Assembly (NCBI GenBank): GCA_013398615.1
Contig: VZSR01002395.1
Span: 4,023,720-4,087,719 of the forward strand
Length of the DNA stretch: 64,000 nt
Direction of reading: 5' to 3'
Source of the DNA: Brachypodius melanocephalos
Lineage: Eukaryota; Chordata; Aves; Passeriformes; Pycnonotidae
The translations under genes and the position numbers were made by a program. How positions within the stretch are numbered: position 1 is the first letter of the stretch; each line of letters opens with the position of its first letter. Under the pieces are notes generated by a model. That model searched no databases and was not told the origin of the DNA. It saw only the letters and a program-made list of their open reading frames with translations. This document shows, one piece after another, positions 58,701 to 64,000 of the stretch.

Positions 58701-61700
58701 GGAGCTCTTGGTGGGCAGGGAACAATCAAACAGTGTCAGGTCCAGCCCTGCCCAGGGCTGGCAGTCCCTGCTTGCACTAATGCTCAGGAGACTGAGAGCA
58801 AGCTGGACCTCACACCAGCTTGGTACAAGCTGGAGATAATAAGCAGGGCTCACTGTGGGCTTTTGAAGTATGTCTCAGCAAAGTTTATCCCAAATATGCA
58901 TGGGTAGTCATGGGTAAAAGTGATAAACCTGTGTACCAGGCCAGAAACATGAAGCTGGGCAATCATGACAACCTTTCCTAAACAGAGTACAGATTTCCAG
59001 AAATAATCCCTAGGGAAGCTCTGTCACAAACAGCATCTGCTGCAAGAATAAAACCTTCTGCTATCCCCAGACTCCTCAAAACCTAAAGAAAACCCCTAAC
59101 ATGCCAGACTGGGCATCAAGAAAAGAATGGACGGGCAGCCCAGGTAGCAGAGTAGCACAAGCTATGACATTTCTGCACTCCAGCTTGGGCAGCAGTAACT
59201 CCTGTGCAGGCACATATGTCTGGGCAGCAGGGCAGGACATAGAGTGATATGCCACAAGATGCCCATCCAGTTCATAGTCCAGTCTCCTAATGCCTCTGAC
59301 TCTCTGGATCTCTCCCCCATGCAGCCATGGATGTTCCCCTGGGGGTCACAGCCACCAACATCACTCCCACTGAGGCGCTGCTGCAGTGGAACCCGCCACT
59401 GTCAGAGGTGGAAAGCTACGTCCTCATCCTTACACGTCGTGCAGGTACACCAGGGCTCTGTTTCAGCTCACCTCAACCTCTCTGCCATCCCAAAGCCCAG
59501 GGCTCAGTGGGTGCCCTTCACAGAGGGAGTAGGGAAGGAACCCTTGCCTTGGGTTTTATAGGGATTGTGGGAAAAATTAGACCACCCTTCAGACTGAACA
59601 GCACCACTACAGCTCAGCTGCTGCACAGTACCTTATGGTGTTTCACCAACAGAAGTGCTTTCATTCATGAGGTCATATCCAGAGGCACATTTTGGAGAAC
59701 TACCTTGAATGTCTACCCTAACTCATCCCTTTTTGCTTACAGTTGCAGGAGAAACAATTCTTGTGGATGGAGACAACCAGGAGTACCAGCTGACCAACCT
59801 GCTGCCCAGTACCACCTACACAGTCTCTATGTATGCCACCAGCGGGCCTCTCACCAGCCAGACCATCAGCACCAACTTCACTACCCGTATGTACAACCAC
59901 TTCCCTCACTCCTCATCCCTAGCCATGCTCCCACCCCAGGAAAAGCAGCCAGCAAGGCTGAGCTGAAGATCTTGCTGCATAGCTTGGGTGTAGAGGTAGC
60001 CACGTGCCAAAAGGACACAAACACCAATCCCAAATACCAGTGTAGGGCACAACACAAGAACAGGATTTTAATCAACAATCATCAGCCATTATTTTCACTT
60101 TTTCAGCATCCATCCATCCATCCATCCATCCATCCATCCATCCATCCCTTTCTTTTGGTGATTTCTCCTGGATGTGGTTTCCTGAACAGACCCCTGACCA
60201 AGTCTATTTTTTTGTCCAAGGCCATAGTCCAGAAGAACACGACAACCCAGTTTGCTCACAAACAGCTTAACATTTCCCATAGCACATGAATTTCAGAGTT
60301 ACCCTTAAGATGGCATGCAGGTAGAGGATGACTTCTAGAGGGTTTGCAGAGCTCTGTTCAAGACTGGGGATGGGTGATGAGGCCTTGAAACTGAGGGTGA
60401 GGATGGACTTTGGGTTGTAGCTCAGTGTTGTAGGGTTGAATCTCAGCGTACTGAGCTGGGAAGCATGGCTGAGGTGGTTGTGTGTCAGAAATTGCACTTC
60501 CCTTGGACCCTATCCACTCTTGCAGTTTTGGATCCTCCAACAAATCTGACAGCCAGTGAAGTCACACGGCGGAGCGCCCTGCTGTCCTGGGTTCCTCCCG
60601 TGGGAGAGATTGAGAATTATGTCATGACCTACAGATCCACCGATGGCAGCCGGAAGGTGAGTGAGTCCTCACAAAAAAGAGGCTCGTTAAGTCAGGGAAT
60701 AATTAGACCATGGTAAAACAAGCAGGAGAAGCCAAACAAAGCAAAAGAACAGTGCTCACTGTCTCAGGGAGACCAGAAGGGCAGACACTACTTCCTGCTA
60801 AGCAAGATGATGGGAAAAAGCAAGAAGTGATTGCCTAAGGCAAAATGATTATGCACACCTACTGGTCTGGGCATAGAGGGGTTACCTGGAAAATGTGGAG
60901 GAACAGGGGAAATTCACAGCTTGTGAAACACAAGCAAGCTGAGACGGGAGAATATTATTCTGCAGAGATGCTAAAAATGCCATTTGCCCTTCCTGCAGAA
61001 AGAAAGATAGGCACAGACAGCTAATTAATTCTGCAGTACAATACATTTGATTATTTAATGAGTGCGTCCACATCGGCCTGTCTGGAGGAGCTGCAACAAA
61101 CACTATCAGAAATACGTCATGGCAAATAGTCCAGTTTCCTTTGCTGGTGTGATTGGCTCACACCAGCAAAGGAAAATATAGGATATATATATAGGAGGAT
61201 AATAGCTTTGCAGAGGGGATTCAATAATGCTGTGTGGCACTGGCCAACAACCAGAAAAATTAACATGACAGGAATTGACGGAGTCAAAACTGGCTGATAA
61301 CCAGGTTTGGCCAACTCTATTCCTTGTGCTGCTTGGGCAATCAGTCATGTCTTGTACTGAGGGCACACAGGTCTCAACAGACCCAGCAGACAGAGGACAA
61401 AGACTGCAAACATTTAAATCCATCTCCAAACCAGGTTGCTTTCCCCTACCCAAACCATTCTGAAGTGTTGGCTGTATTGACTGATCGCACATTCACTCAG
61501 TCCAGGGGTCTAAGCAGTCATGCAGTGCTCCTCAGCCAGGCTCCAAGGGCTGTGGTAGTTTGTGGCTTCCCTTCCCTCCTCACTTGCTCTTTAGGCTCCC
61601 CATCGCTTTTCTCATCTGTTGCTCTTGGTGTCTGCCTCCTTCTGGGACCCATGTACAGGAGCTGATTGTGGATGCTGAGGACACGTGGATCCGTCTGGAG

Positions 61701-61791
61701 GGGCTTTCTGAGACCACGGAGTACACCGTGCACCTGCAGGCTGCCCAGAACGCCGTGCGGAGCGGCCTCACCTCAACCACCTTCACCACAG
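43210..61791 (+). CDS. TNR: tenascin-R (restrictin), gene-level entry; 3' end outside window
   Basis: Sixteen coding exons join in frame to about 1124 codons. In order they encode the signal peptide and cysteine-rich N-terminus, a heptad trimerisation segment, 4.5 EGF repeats and nine fibronectin III domains. The C-terminal fibrinogen-like domain, about 230 residues in known TNR, is missing because the window ends first. Family identity rests on near-continuous agreement with vertebrate TNR as I recall it, on all splice sites being GT/AG and on every junction preserving phase. TNR is a secreted extracellular matrix glycoprotein of the central nervous system, made largely by oligodendrocytes and some neurons and found in perineuronal nets and at nodes of Ranvier. 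It binds contactin-1/F11, lecticans and sodium channel beta subunits through its fibronectin domains. Exons: 43210-43705, 46379-46855, 47238-47501, 48288-48403, 50792-50942, 53490-53759, 55428-55613, 56416-56505, 56618-56881, 57546-57812, 57923-58042, 58550-58693, 59325-59444, 59743-59886, 60526-60656, 61659-61791. No frameshift or premature stop was seen. Confidence 0.97.
43706..46378 (+). other. TNR intron after coding exon 1
   Basis: Bounded by GTAGTA and CCTTGCAG. It holds an A-rich patch near 44184-44240. No exon or mobile element was identified. Confidence 0.85.
46379..46855 (+). CDS. TNR: TNR coding exon 2: 4.5 EGF-like repeats
   Basis: One 477-nt exon encodes residues 166-324, from GQLDYIPQCSGHG to DGQDCSA. 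The first half repeat (CSGHGNF…SCSCVCMEGW) is followed by four full tenascin-type EGF repeats of 31 residues, each with six cysteines in the pattern C-x3-C-x5-C-x4-C-x-C-x8-C. Conserved blocks include CSSRGVC, GSRGLCVDGECVCEEG, CVNGTC and CSGRGHC. These repeats form the stiff proximal arm, and in TNR they have been linked to neurite repulsion and sodium channel binding. NCS and NGT are possible N-glycosylation sites. Both ends are phase 1. The exon is extremely G/C-rich, which leaves a long alanine-rich antisense frame that is not a gene. Confidence 0.96.
46856..47237 (+). other. TNR intron between EGF and FN1 exons
   Basis: A short intron from GTACAG to CCCACCAG, with nothing noteworthy inside. 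Confidence 0.9.
47238..47501 (+). CDS. TNR: TNR coding exon 3: fibronectin III domain 1
   Basis: This 264-nt exon encodes residues 325-412, a whole FNIII domain. It begins VSPPENLRVTGISDSSIELAW and contains the conserved Trp of strand B and the Leu-Glu-Pro-Gly and Tyr of the E-F loop and strand F (DLEPGVAYNVSIYAV). Both ends are phase 1, so it is a symmetrical cassette. It lies directly after the EGF arm. The donor is CGA|GTAAGT. Confidence 0.95.
47502..48287 (+). other. TNR intron, FN1 to FN2
   Basis: Contains an A-rich simple stretch at about 47610-47645 and a T12-type run near 47790. It ends in CCCTTCCAG. No exon was seen. Confidence 0.85.
48288..48403 (+). CDS. TNR: TNR coding exon 4: FN2, first half
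   Basis: This 116-nt exon encodes residues 413-451, from NLATPQGLKFKTITETTAEVQW to GWEISFIPK, ending at a phase-0 donor (AAG|GTACTG). It carries strands A to C of FNIII domain 2, including the conserved Trp. The partner half is exon 5. In chicken restrictin the FN2-FN3 region has been reported to bind F11/contactin-1. Confidence 0.95.
48404..50791 (+). other. TNR intron within FN2
   Basis: Contains a long AT-rich, non-repetitive block at about 48830-49260 with a possible ancient inverted-repeat element inside it (49080-49168). The rest is ordinary. It ends with CCCTGACAG. Confidence 0.8.
49080..49168. repeat. possible ancient interspersed repeat with inverted ends
   Basis: The left end GGGCTCAATTATG and the right end GCAGAATTTGGCCCC are imperfect inverted complements about 89 bp apart. 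The layout resembles an old amniote interspersed family whose termini read 'GGGCCAAATTCTGC' in inverse orientation. I cannot assign the family without a library search. Confidence 0.3.
50792..50942 (+). CDS. TNR: TNR coding exon 5: FN2, second half
   Basis: This 151-nt exon encodes residues 452-501 (NNEGGVIAQLPSSVTTFNQ to SDSVST). It contains GLKPGEEYTVTLVALKEQAR, the E-F tyrosine-corner segment of FNIII domain 2. The donor is CAACCC|GTGAGT, phase 1. The junction codon becomes CTC (Leu) with the next exon, where I recall Val in human TNR, a conservative change. NQT is a possible N-glycosylation site. Confidence 0.95.
50943..53489 (+). other. TNR intron, FN2 to FN3
   Basis: Contains an A/C-rich simple stretch at about 52598-52640 and a possible degraded retroelement at about 52920-53350. 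It ends in CTCCGCAG. No exon was seen in this 2.5-kb stretch. Confidence 0.8.
52920..53350 (+). repeat. possible degraded CR1-type internal fragment
   Basis: A phrase near 52965-52995 (GCTGATAAATTTTGCCGATGATGG) resembles the DNA for the conserved reverse-transcriptase segment KFADD in avian CR1 elements. A downstream phrase with GACAGTCAGCTCAAG and CACAGAAAG follows. Numerous stops interrupt it. The resemblance is weak and based on memory. Confidence 0.25.
53490..53759 (+). CDS. TNR: TNR coding exon 6: fibronectin III domain 3
   Basis: This 270-nt exon encodes residues 502-591, a complete FNIII domain from IDSPTQILVRDVSDTVAFVEW to ESQPAFAQFTT. The core matches TNR closely (PPRAKVDAILLKYGL, GGRTTFRLQPPLSQYSLQAL). 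FN3 to FN5 is the segment reported to bind lectican C-type lectin domains in perineuronal nets. Third positions are almost all G or C, far more than in FN8 or FN9. Both ends are phase 1, so the exon is symmetrical. NES is a possible N-glycosylation site. Confidence 0.95.
53760..55427 (+). other. TNR intron, FN3 to FN4, with candidate conserved block
   Basis: The AT-rich block at about 54600-54810 (GGATTTAATTTACCGTGCC, TATATAAATTATTTTTCATG, CTGTAATAACTGTGG) contrasts with its G/C-rich flanks and has no repeat character. It could be an intronic enhancer. The remainder is ordinary intron ending in CGCGCAG. Confidence 0.6.
55428..55613 (+). CDS. TNR: TNR coding exon 7: FN4, first part
   Basis: This 186-nt exon encodes residues 592-653 (EIDAPKNLRVGSRSPASLELAW to GPTTRATLA). 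It holds strands A to E of FNIII domain 4, including WDNSEAE and VVYSTLAGEHYHEVLVPR, which are typical TNR sequence. Both ends are phase 1. The split falls later in this domain (62 residues in) than in FN2, FN7, FN8 or FN9. Confidence 0.95.
55614..56415 (+). other. TNR intron within FN4
   Basis: An ordinary 0.8-kb intron ending in CCCTGGTAG, an acceptor using TAG. Confidence 0.85.
56416..56505 (+). CDS. TNR: TNR coding exon 8: FN4, last part
   Basis: This 90-nt exon encodes residues 654-683 (DLVPGTEYGIGISAVMDSQQ to NART) and contains the LxPGTEY E-F loop and strands F and G that finish FNIII domain 4. It is short and bounded by a TAG acceptor and a GTGAGT donor, both phase 1. Skipping it would remove the tyrosine corner but keep the frame, so a cassette transcript is possible but would disrupt the fold. 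Confidence 0.95.
56618..56881 (+). CDS. TNR: TNR coding exon 9: fibronectin III domain 5
   Basis: This 264-nt exon encodes residues 684-771, a full FNIII domain (ELDSPRDLVVTASTETSISLAW, GPIDHYRITFTPASGM, ELEPGTEYTISIIAERGRQQ, VDAFT). It follows exon 8 after an intron of only 112 nt. It forms the end of the FN3-FN5 lectican-binding segment. Both ends are phase 1. Confidence 0.96.
56882..57545 (+). other. TNR intron, FN5 to FN6
   Basis: No exon or repeat was recognised. It ends in CATCTTCCAG. Confidence 0.85.
57546..57812 (+). CDS. TNR: TNR coding exon 10: FN6, possible alternatively spliced domain
   Basis: This 267-nt exon encodes residues 772-860, a complete FNIII domain (GVRPISQLHFSQLTSSSVNV, WSDPSPPADRLILTYSPR, LQPSTEYLVSLVAVHGT, VGSITT). 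Tenascins carry alternatively spliced domains in this central position, and I recall TNR isoforms differing by one FNIII domain here. The exon is symmetrical (phase 1 at both ends), so skipping joins FN5 to FN7 in frame. Splice sites look normal, so inclusion is expected to be possible. NVT is a possible N-glycosylation site. Confidence 0.95.
57923..58042 (+). CDS. TNR: TNR coding exon 11: FN7, first half
   Basis: This 120-nt exon encodes residues 861-900 (GIDAPKDLRVGNVTQESMMVYW to YRISYRAAE). It follows FN6 after a 110-nt intron, the shortest in the window. The FN7 start GIDAPKDL resembles the FN4 start EIDAPKNL. Both ends are phase 1. Its size equals that of exon 13, the first half of FN8. 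Confidence 0.95.
58043..58549 (+). other. TNR intron within FN7
   Basis: An ordinary 0.5-kb intron from GTAACA to TCTCTGCAG. Nothing else was seen. Confidence 0.85.
58550..58693 (+). CDS. TNR: TNR coding exon 12: FN7, second half
   Basis: This 144-nt exon encodes residues 901-948 (GRTDSMPISRDATEYTLQDL, QPATKYEIGVKSVRGREESE). It carries the E-F segment and strands F and G of FNIII domain 7. VRGREESE is characteristic TNR sequence. It uses LQPATKY in place of the more usual GTEY corner. Both ends are phase 1. Confidence 0.95.
58694..59324 (+). other. TNR intron, FN7 to FN8
   Basis: No exon or repeat was recognised. It ends in CCCATGCAG. Confidence 0.85.
59325..59444 (+). CDS. TNR: TNR coding exon 13: FN8, first half
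   Basis: This 120-nt exon encodes residues 949-988 (AMDVPLGVTATNITPTEALLQW to LILTRRA). It is the A to C strand half of FNIII domain 8. ATNITPTEALLQW is almost identical to known TNR. An apparent open frame continues far past the donor, but the GCAG|GTACAC donor and the in-frame acceptor at 59743 show the true structure. Confidence 0.95.
59743..59886 (+). CDS. TNR: TNR coding exon 14: FN8, second half
   Basis: This 144-nt exon encodes residues 989-1036 (VAGETILVDGDNQEYQLTNL, LPSTTYTVSMYATSGPLTSQ, STNFTT). It completes FNIII domain 8. VAGETILVDG is a hallmark TNR segment. The intron before it is 298 nt. The donor is TACCC|GTATGT and both ends are phase 1. Confidence 0.96.
59887..60525 (+). 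other. TNR intron, FN8 to FN9
   Basis: Contains the CATC microsatellite at 60107-60147. It ends in CACTCTTGCAG. No exon was seen. Confidence 0.85.
60107..60147. repeat. (CATC)n microsatellite
   Basis: About ten perfect CATC tetramers. Open frames through it are artefacts. Confidence 0.95.
60526..60656 (+). CDS. TNR: TNR coding exon 15: FN9, first half
   Basis: This 131-nt exon encodes residues 1037-1080 (LDPPTNLTASEVTRRSALLSW to YRSTDGSRK). It holds strands A to C' of FNIII domain 9 and ends in phase 0 at AAG|GTGAGT. LTASEVTR and STDGSRK match TNR. NLT is a possible N-glycosylation site. Confidence 0.96.
60657..61658 (+). other. TNR intron within FN9
   Basis: Contains a direct or inverted 'CACACCAGCAAAGGAAA'/'TTTCCTTTGCTGGTGTG' pair at about 61135-61172, a short perfect hairpin, and a TATATATA stretch. 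It ends in CCATGTACAG. No exon was seen. Confidence 0.85.
61659..61791 (+). CDS. TNR: TNR coding exon 16: FN9, second half
   Basis: This 133-nt exon encodes residues 1081-1124 (ELIVDAEDTWIRLEGLSETT to TSTTFTT) and one base of the next codon. It finishes FNIII domain 9. ELIVDAEDTWIRLEGL is nearly identical to known TNR. The phase-1 donor ACAG|GTGAGG leads to the first exon of the fibrinogen-like domain, which in TNR starts with a Gly-Gly-Arg-Val type sequence and is not in the window. Confidence 0.96.
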
Positions 61792-64000
61792 GTGAGGACT
61801 CACCCTGCATCCTCTCACACAGGTGGAGGTTGGCCCACGTATCACGCTGGTAGGAATGGACTTTCCCTCCCCAGGCAGCATTCCATCATGACCCACAGAG
61901 GAGTGCTTACAATGCCATGACCCACAGTGCTGCTTCGCTACAAAAGTTAACGGCTGAAGGATCTATGATTCAAACACAAGATCCAGCCCAGGGCAAGGGG
62001 GTTTGAGGTTCAAACCAGGAACCACTACCAGGCCCTTTTCCTTGCCCATGACTGTCCTCAAGTGCATAAACAGAGGAAAAGATACCCACTAAAATCAACA
62101 ACATGTATCAACAGGTTGCTCCTGGAAGAGGACCCAGCCGGTGTCTCCATGCTGTAGACATGATCTGATTGCTCCCAGATATCAAAGAATCATAGAATAC
62201 TTTGGTTGGAAAGAATCTTTAAGGGTCATTTAGTTCAATTCCCCCACAGACAGCAGGATCATCTTCAACTTGATCAGGTTGTTCAGTGTCCTGTTGAATT
62301 TGACCTGGAAAGTTTTCAGGGTTGGGGTATCCCTGGAAATATCAAGCAGCTGCATCTCCACCACCACCAGGAGTCACAGAGCCAGCACTTTATCTAATTG
62401 CATTATTCCTCTCCACTCTCATTCTAGAGCATTCCCAATCCACTAAGGCACTAAAGTAATGGGAATGGTTTCATTTTGAATCAAAAGGTGGGCATCCACA
62501 GTCACCACGACCCTCACAGACAGAATACTTCCAAGAATGAAGCTTGCATGAGAATGTCACCAAGGCTCCCATCCTCTGCAACCATTCATAACAGAAATGA
62601 TGCAAAGCAAATTGTTCCTCATCCTCTTTGGAAAGCATGGCTAGGCCAGGGCACTTACAGACAGCATGCATCTTGTTCAGTGCTGAATCCAATCATGTTT
62701 CTCCTGGGCATCAACAGCACTGAGAAGTCTCAAGATGATGTCCACCAAAATTCCTCCCATCTGCACTGCCAGTTCAATTAGGAGTTTCCTTTGAATCTGC
62801 TGGGGATACACTTCCCCATCTCAGTTACATGCAAACCTTTTAAGAGACAACAGAAACTATTTATGTCAACAAAAGAAGAAATTACTTTTCTAACACATCT
62901 AAAAACCAGGCTTTCCTGTTATTCTTGCCTCTTACATATGTGTGTAAAGCCAGTACAATTCAGGCAGCTGATGGAAAAACACATGGAATCTGTGAGGCTG
63001 CTTGGGAGTCAGGGATGAAGCTGCATGGGGGTGACTTCTCAGGTGGCATAAAGCAGCAGAAACCCACACACATCAAGCAAGGAGAGCACCTTTTCCATCA
63101 AACAGAAATGTCAGCCCTCAGCAATGTTAGTCCCCCTTGCCAGCTGATGCAACATCCAACACTTTTAACTTGCTTTGAAGATGAAGATAGGAATTAGCAA
63201 CAAGCCAGTTTCTCCCCACTTACCCCAGTAGTGATGAGACACAAGCAACCAGGAGCTATCACCAAGGCAATGCAATCTATGGACAGCATCTCTCATCAAA
63301 GCATCCAGATCTGCAATTCAGTTTACTTTGGCAATGCATCAAGGCACTTTGCAGAGAACAAGGACTTGTCTTTAGGGACAAAAAAAAAAAGAAAAAAGAA
63401 AAAAGTAAAGAAAGCCATGCAGGCTTAATTTAAATTGTTTTGTTTCCTTCTGCTTACAGTACACATCCCGGGGTTCTTCTATTCCCTCTGACATATTAAT
63501 AGCTCAGCCTCTTTTGTTTCATGTTTGCATAAGGTTCTTGGGGAATTGTATACAGATGAGACAAAAGAAACAGATACAGTATTTATAATTTATAGTGGTT
63601 TGAAATGTCTTTCAAGATCTCCTTGGCTCTTAAAAATATGAATATAAATTAAGAAACAAGCAATCTCCACAGAGCTCAGGGGAGCCCAAAGTGGTTGTCA
63701 TTGAAGAAGTTTTCATTGTTGGATACTATAAAATACAAACAATTTCTCACCAGACTGTGCTACAGACCATGAAGATGGGGAGAAAAAAGAGGGGATCTTC
63801 AACATTTGGATACAGCAATGACCTGACCTCCAAGTCTTCAGGTCACAAGGTGGTGGGGATATACCCAAGTGGGAGGCAACAGACAAGAGTTGTGCCTTGG
63901 TCCTATGGGGCTCTACATACCTGTGATGGACAAACACAGCATAGAAGATTTAAAGAGGATTTGCCTCACACCTTCTCAGTTTGTTAGAGACACCCTTGAA
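61792..64000 (+). other. TNR intron before the fibrinogen-like domain
   Basis: I searched both strands for the first fibrinogen exon (PHPQDC, YCDMTTDGGGW type motifs) and did not find it. The stretch contains a CR1 relic (62185-62400) and an A/G-rich run at about 63380-63412. The intron continues beyond the window. Confidence 0.8.
62185..62400 (-). repeat. CR1 LINE 3' fragment
   Basis: The plus strand reads 'AGAATCATAGAATACTTTGG', then 'TTGGAAAGAATCTTTAAGGG', 'CATTTAGTTCAATTCCCCC', 'CAACTTGATCAGGTTG' and 'TTTTCAGGGTTGGGGTATCC'. This is the reverse complement of an avian CR1 tail beginning at the CATAGAAT terminal repeat. It is strongly 5'-truncated with no coding capacity. Confidence 0.85.

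Noticed and set aside
59327..60289. 320-codon plus-strand frame starting in TNR exon 13
   Set aside because: It uses the correct frame only for exon 13, then runs through the intron, an out-of-frame exon 14 and the CATC microsatellite. Splice sites and the homologous protein define a different structure.
61792..64000. Fibrinogen-like domain of TNR expected next
   Set aside because: No motif of the domain is visible on either strand; it lies beyond the window.
1..64000. CRISPR, operon, phage or toxin-antitoxin style systems
   Set aside because: The window is vertebrate nuclear DNA. The tandem repeats found are minisatellites and microsatellites without spacer structure or associated genes.

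Overview
This is a nuclear window from a bird-like amniote genome. Coding exons are short, bounded by GT/AG and separated by compact introns. Interspersed repeats are few, and the recognisable ones look like CR1 LINE 3' tails, the typical avian family. There are two 100-N assembly gaps (13689-13788 and 26202-26301). I see no bacterial operon, CRISPR array, viral genome or tRNA/rRNA gene.

Layout. (1) 1-4065 holds the 3' end of COP1 (RFWD2), plus strand: a 45-nt exon, an intron, a terminal exon encoding only VLELV-stop, and a short 3' UTR with two AATAAA signals. (2) 4066-43149 is about 39 kb with no protein gene I can support. It contains one strong CpG island abutting the first gap (13789-14700), a second GC/CpG-rich block (19250-19930) next to an AT-rich conserved-looking block, several other blocks resembling conserved non-coding elements, a 23-bp minisatellite, two degenerate repeat arrays and two CR1 relics. 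(3) 43150-61791 holds tenascin-R (TNR, called restrictin in chicken), plus strand: 16 coding exons giving about 1124 codons. They encode the signal peptide, cysteine-rich and heptad trimerisation region, 4.5 EGF repeats and all nine fibronectin type III domains. (4) 61792-64000 is intron. The C-terminal fibrinogen-like domain must lie beyond the right edge.

The two genes are head-to-tail neighbours, as I recall for COP1 and TNR in human. They are not functionally linked: COP1 is an intracellular E3 ubiquitin ligase and TNR a secreted neural matrix glycoprotein. The non-coding interval probably contains the TNR promoter, its non-coding 5' exon(s) and brain enhancers, but the sequence alone does not prove which block does what.

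I found no undescribed biological system. The most useful second-look items are the gap-damaged CpG island as candidate TNR promoter, the candidate conserved elements, the repeated 120+144 nt exon pair encoding FN7 and FN8, and the uneven GC content of TNR exons.
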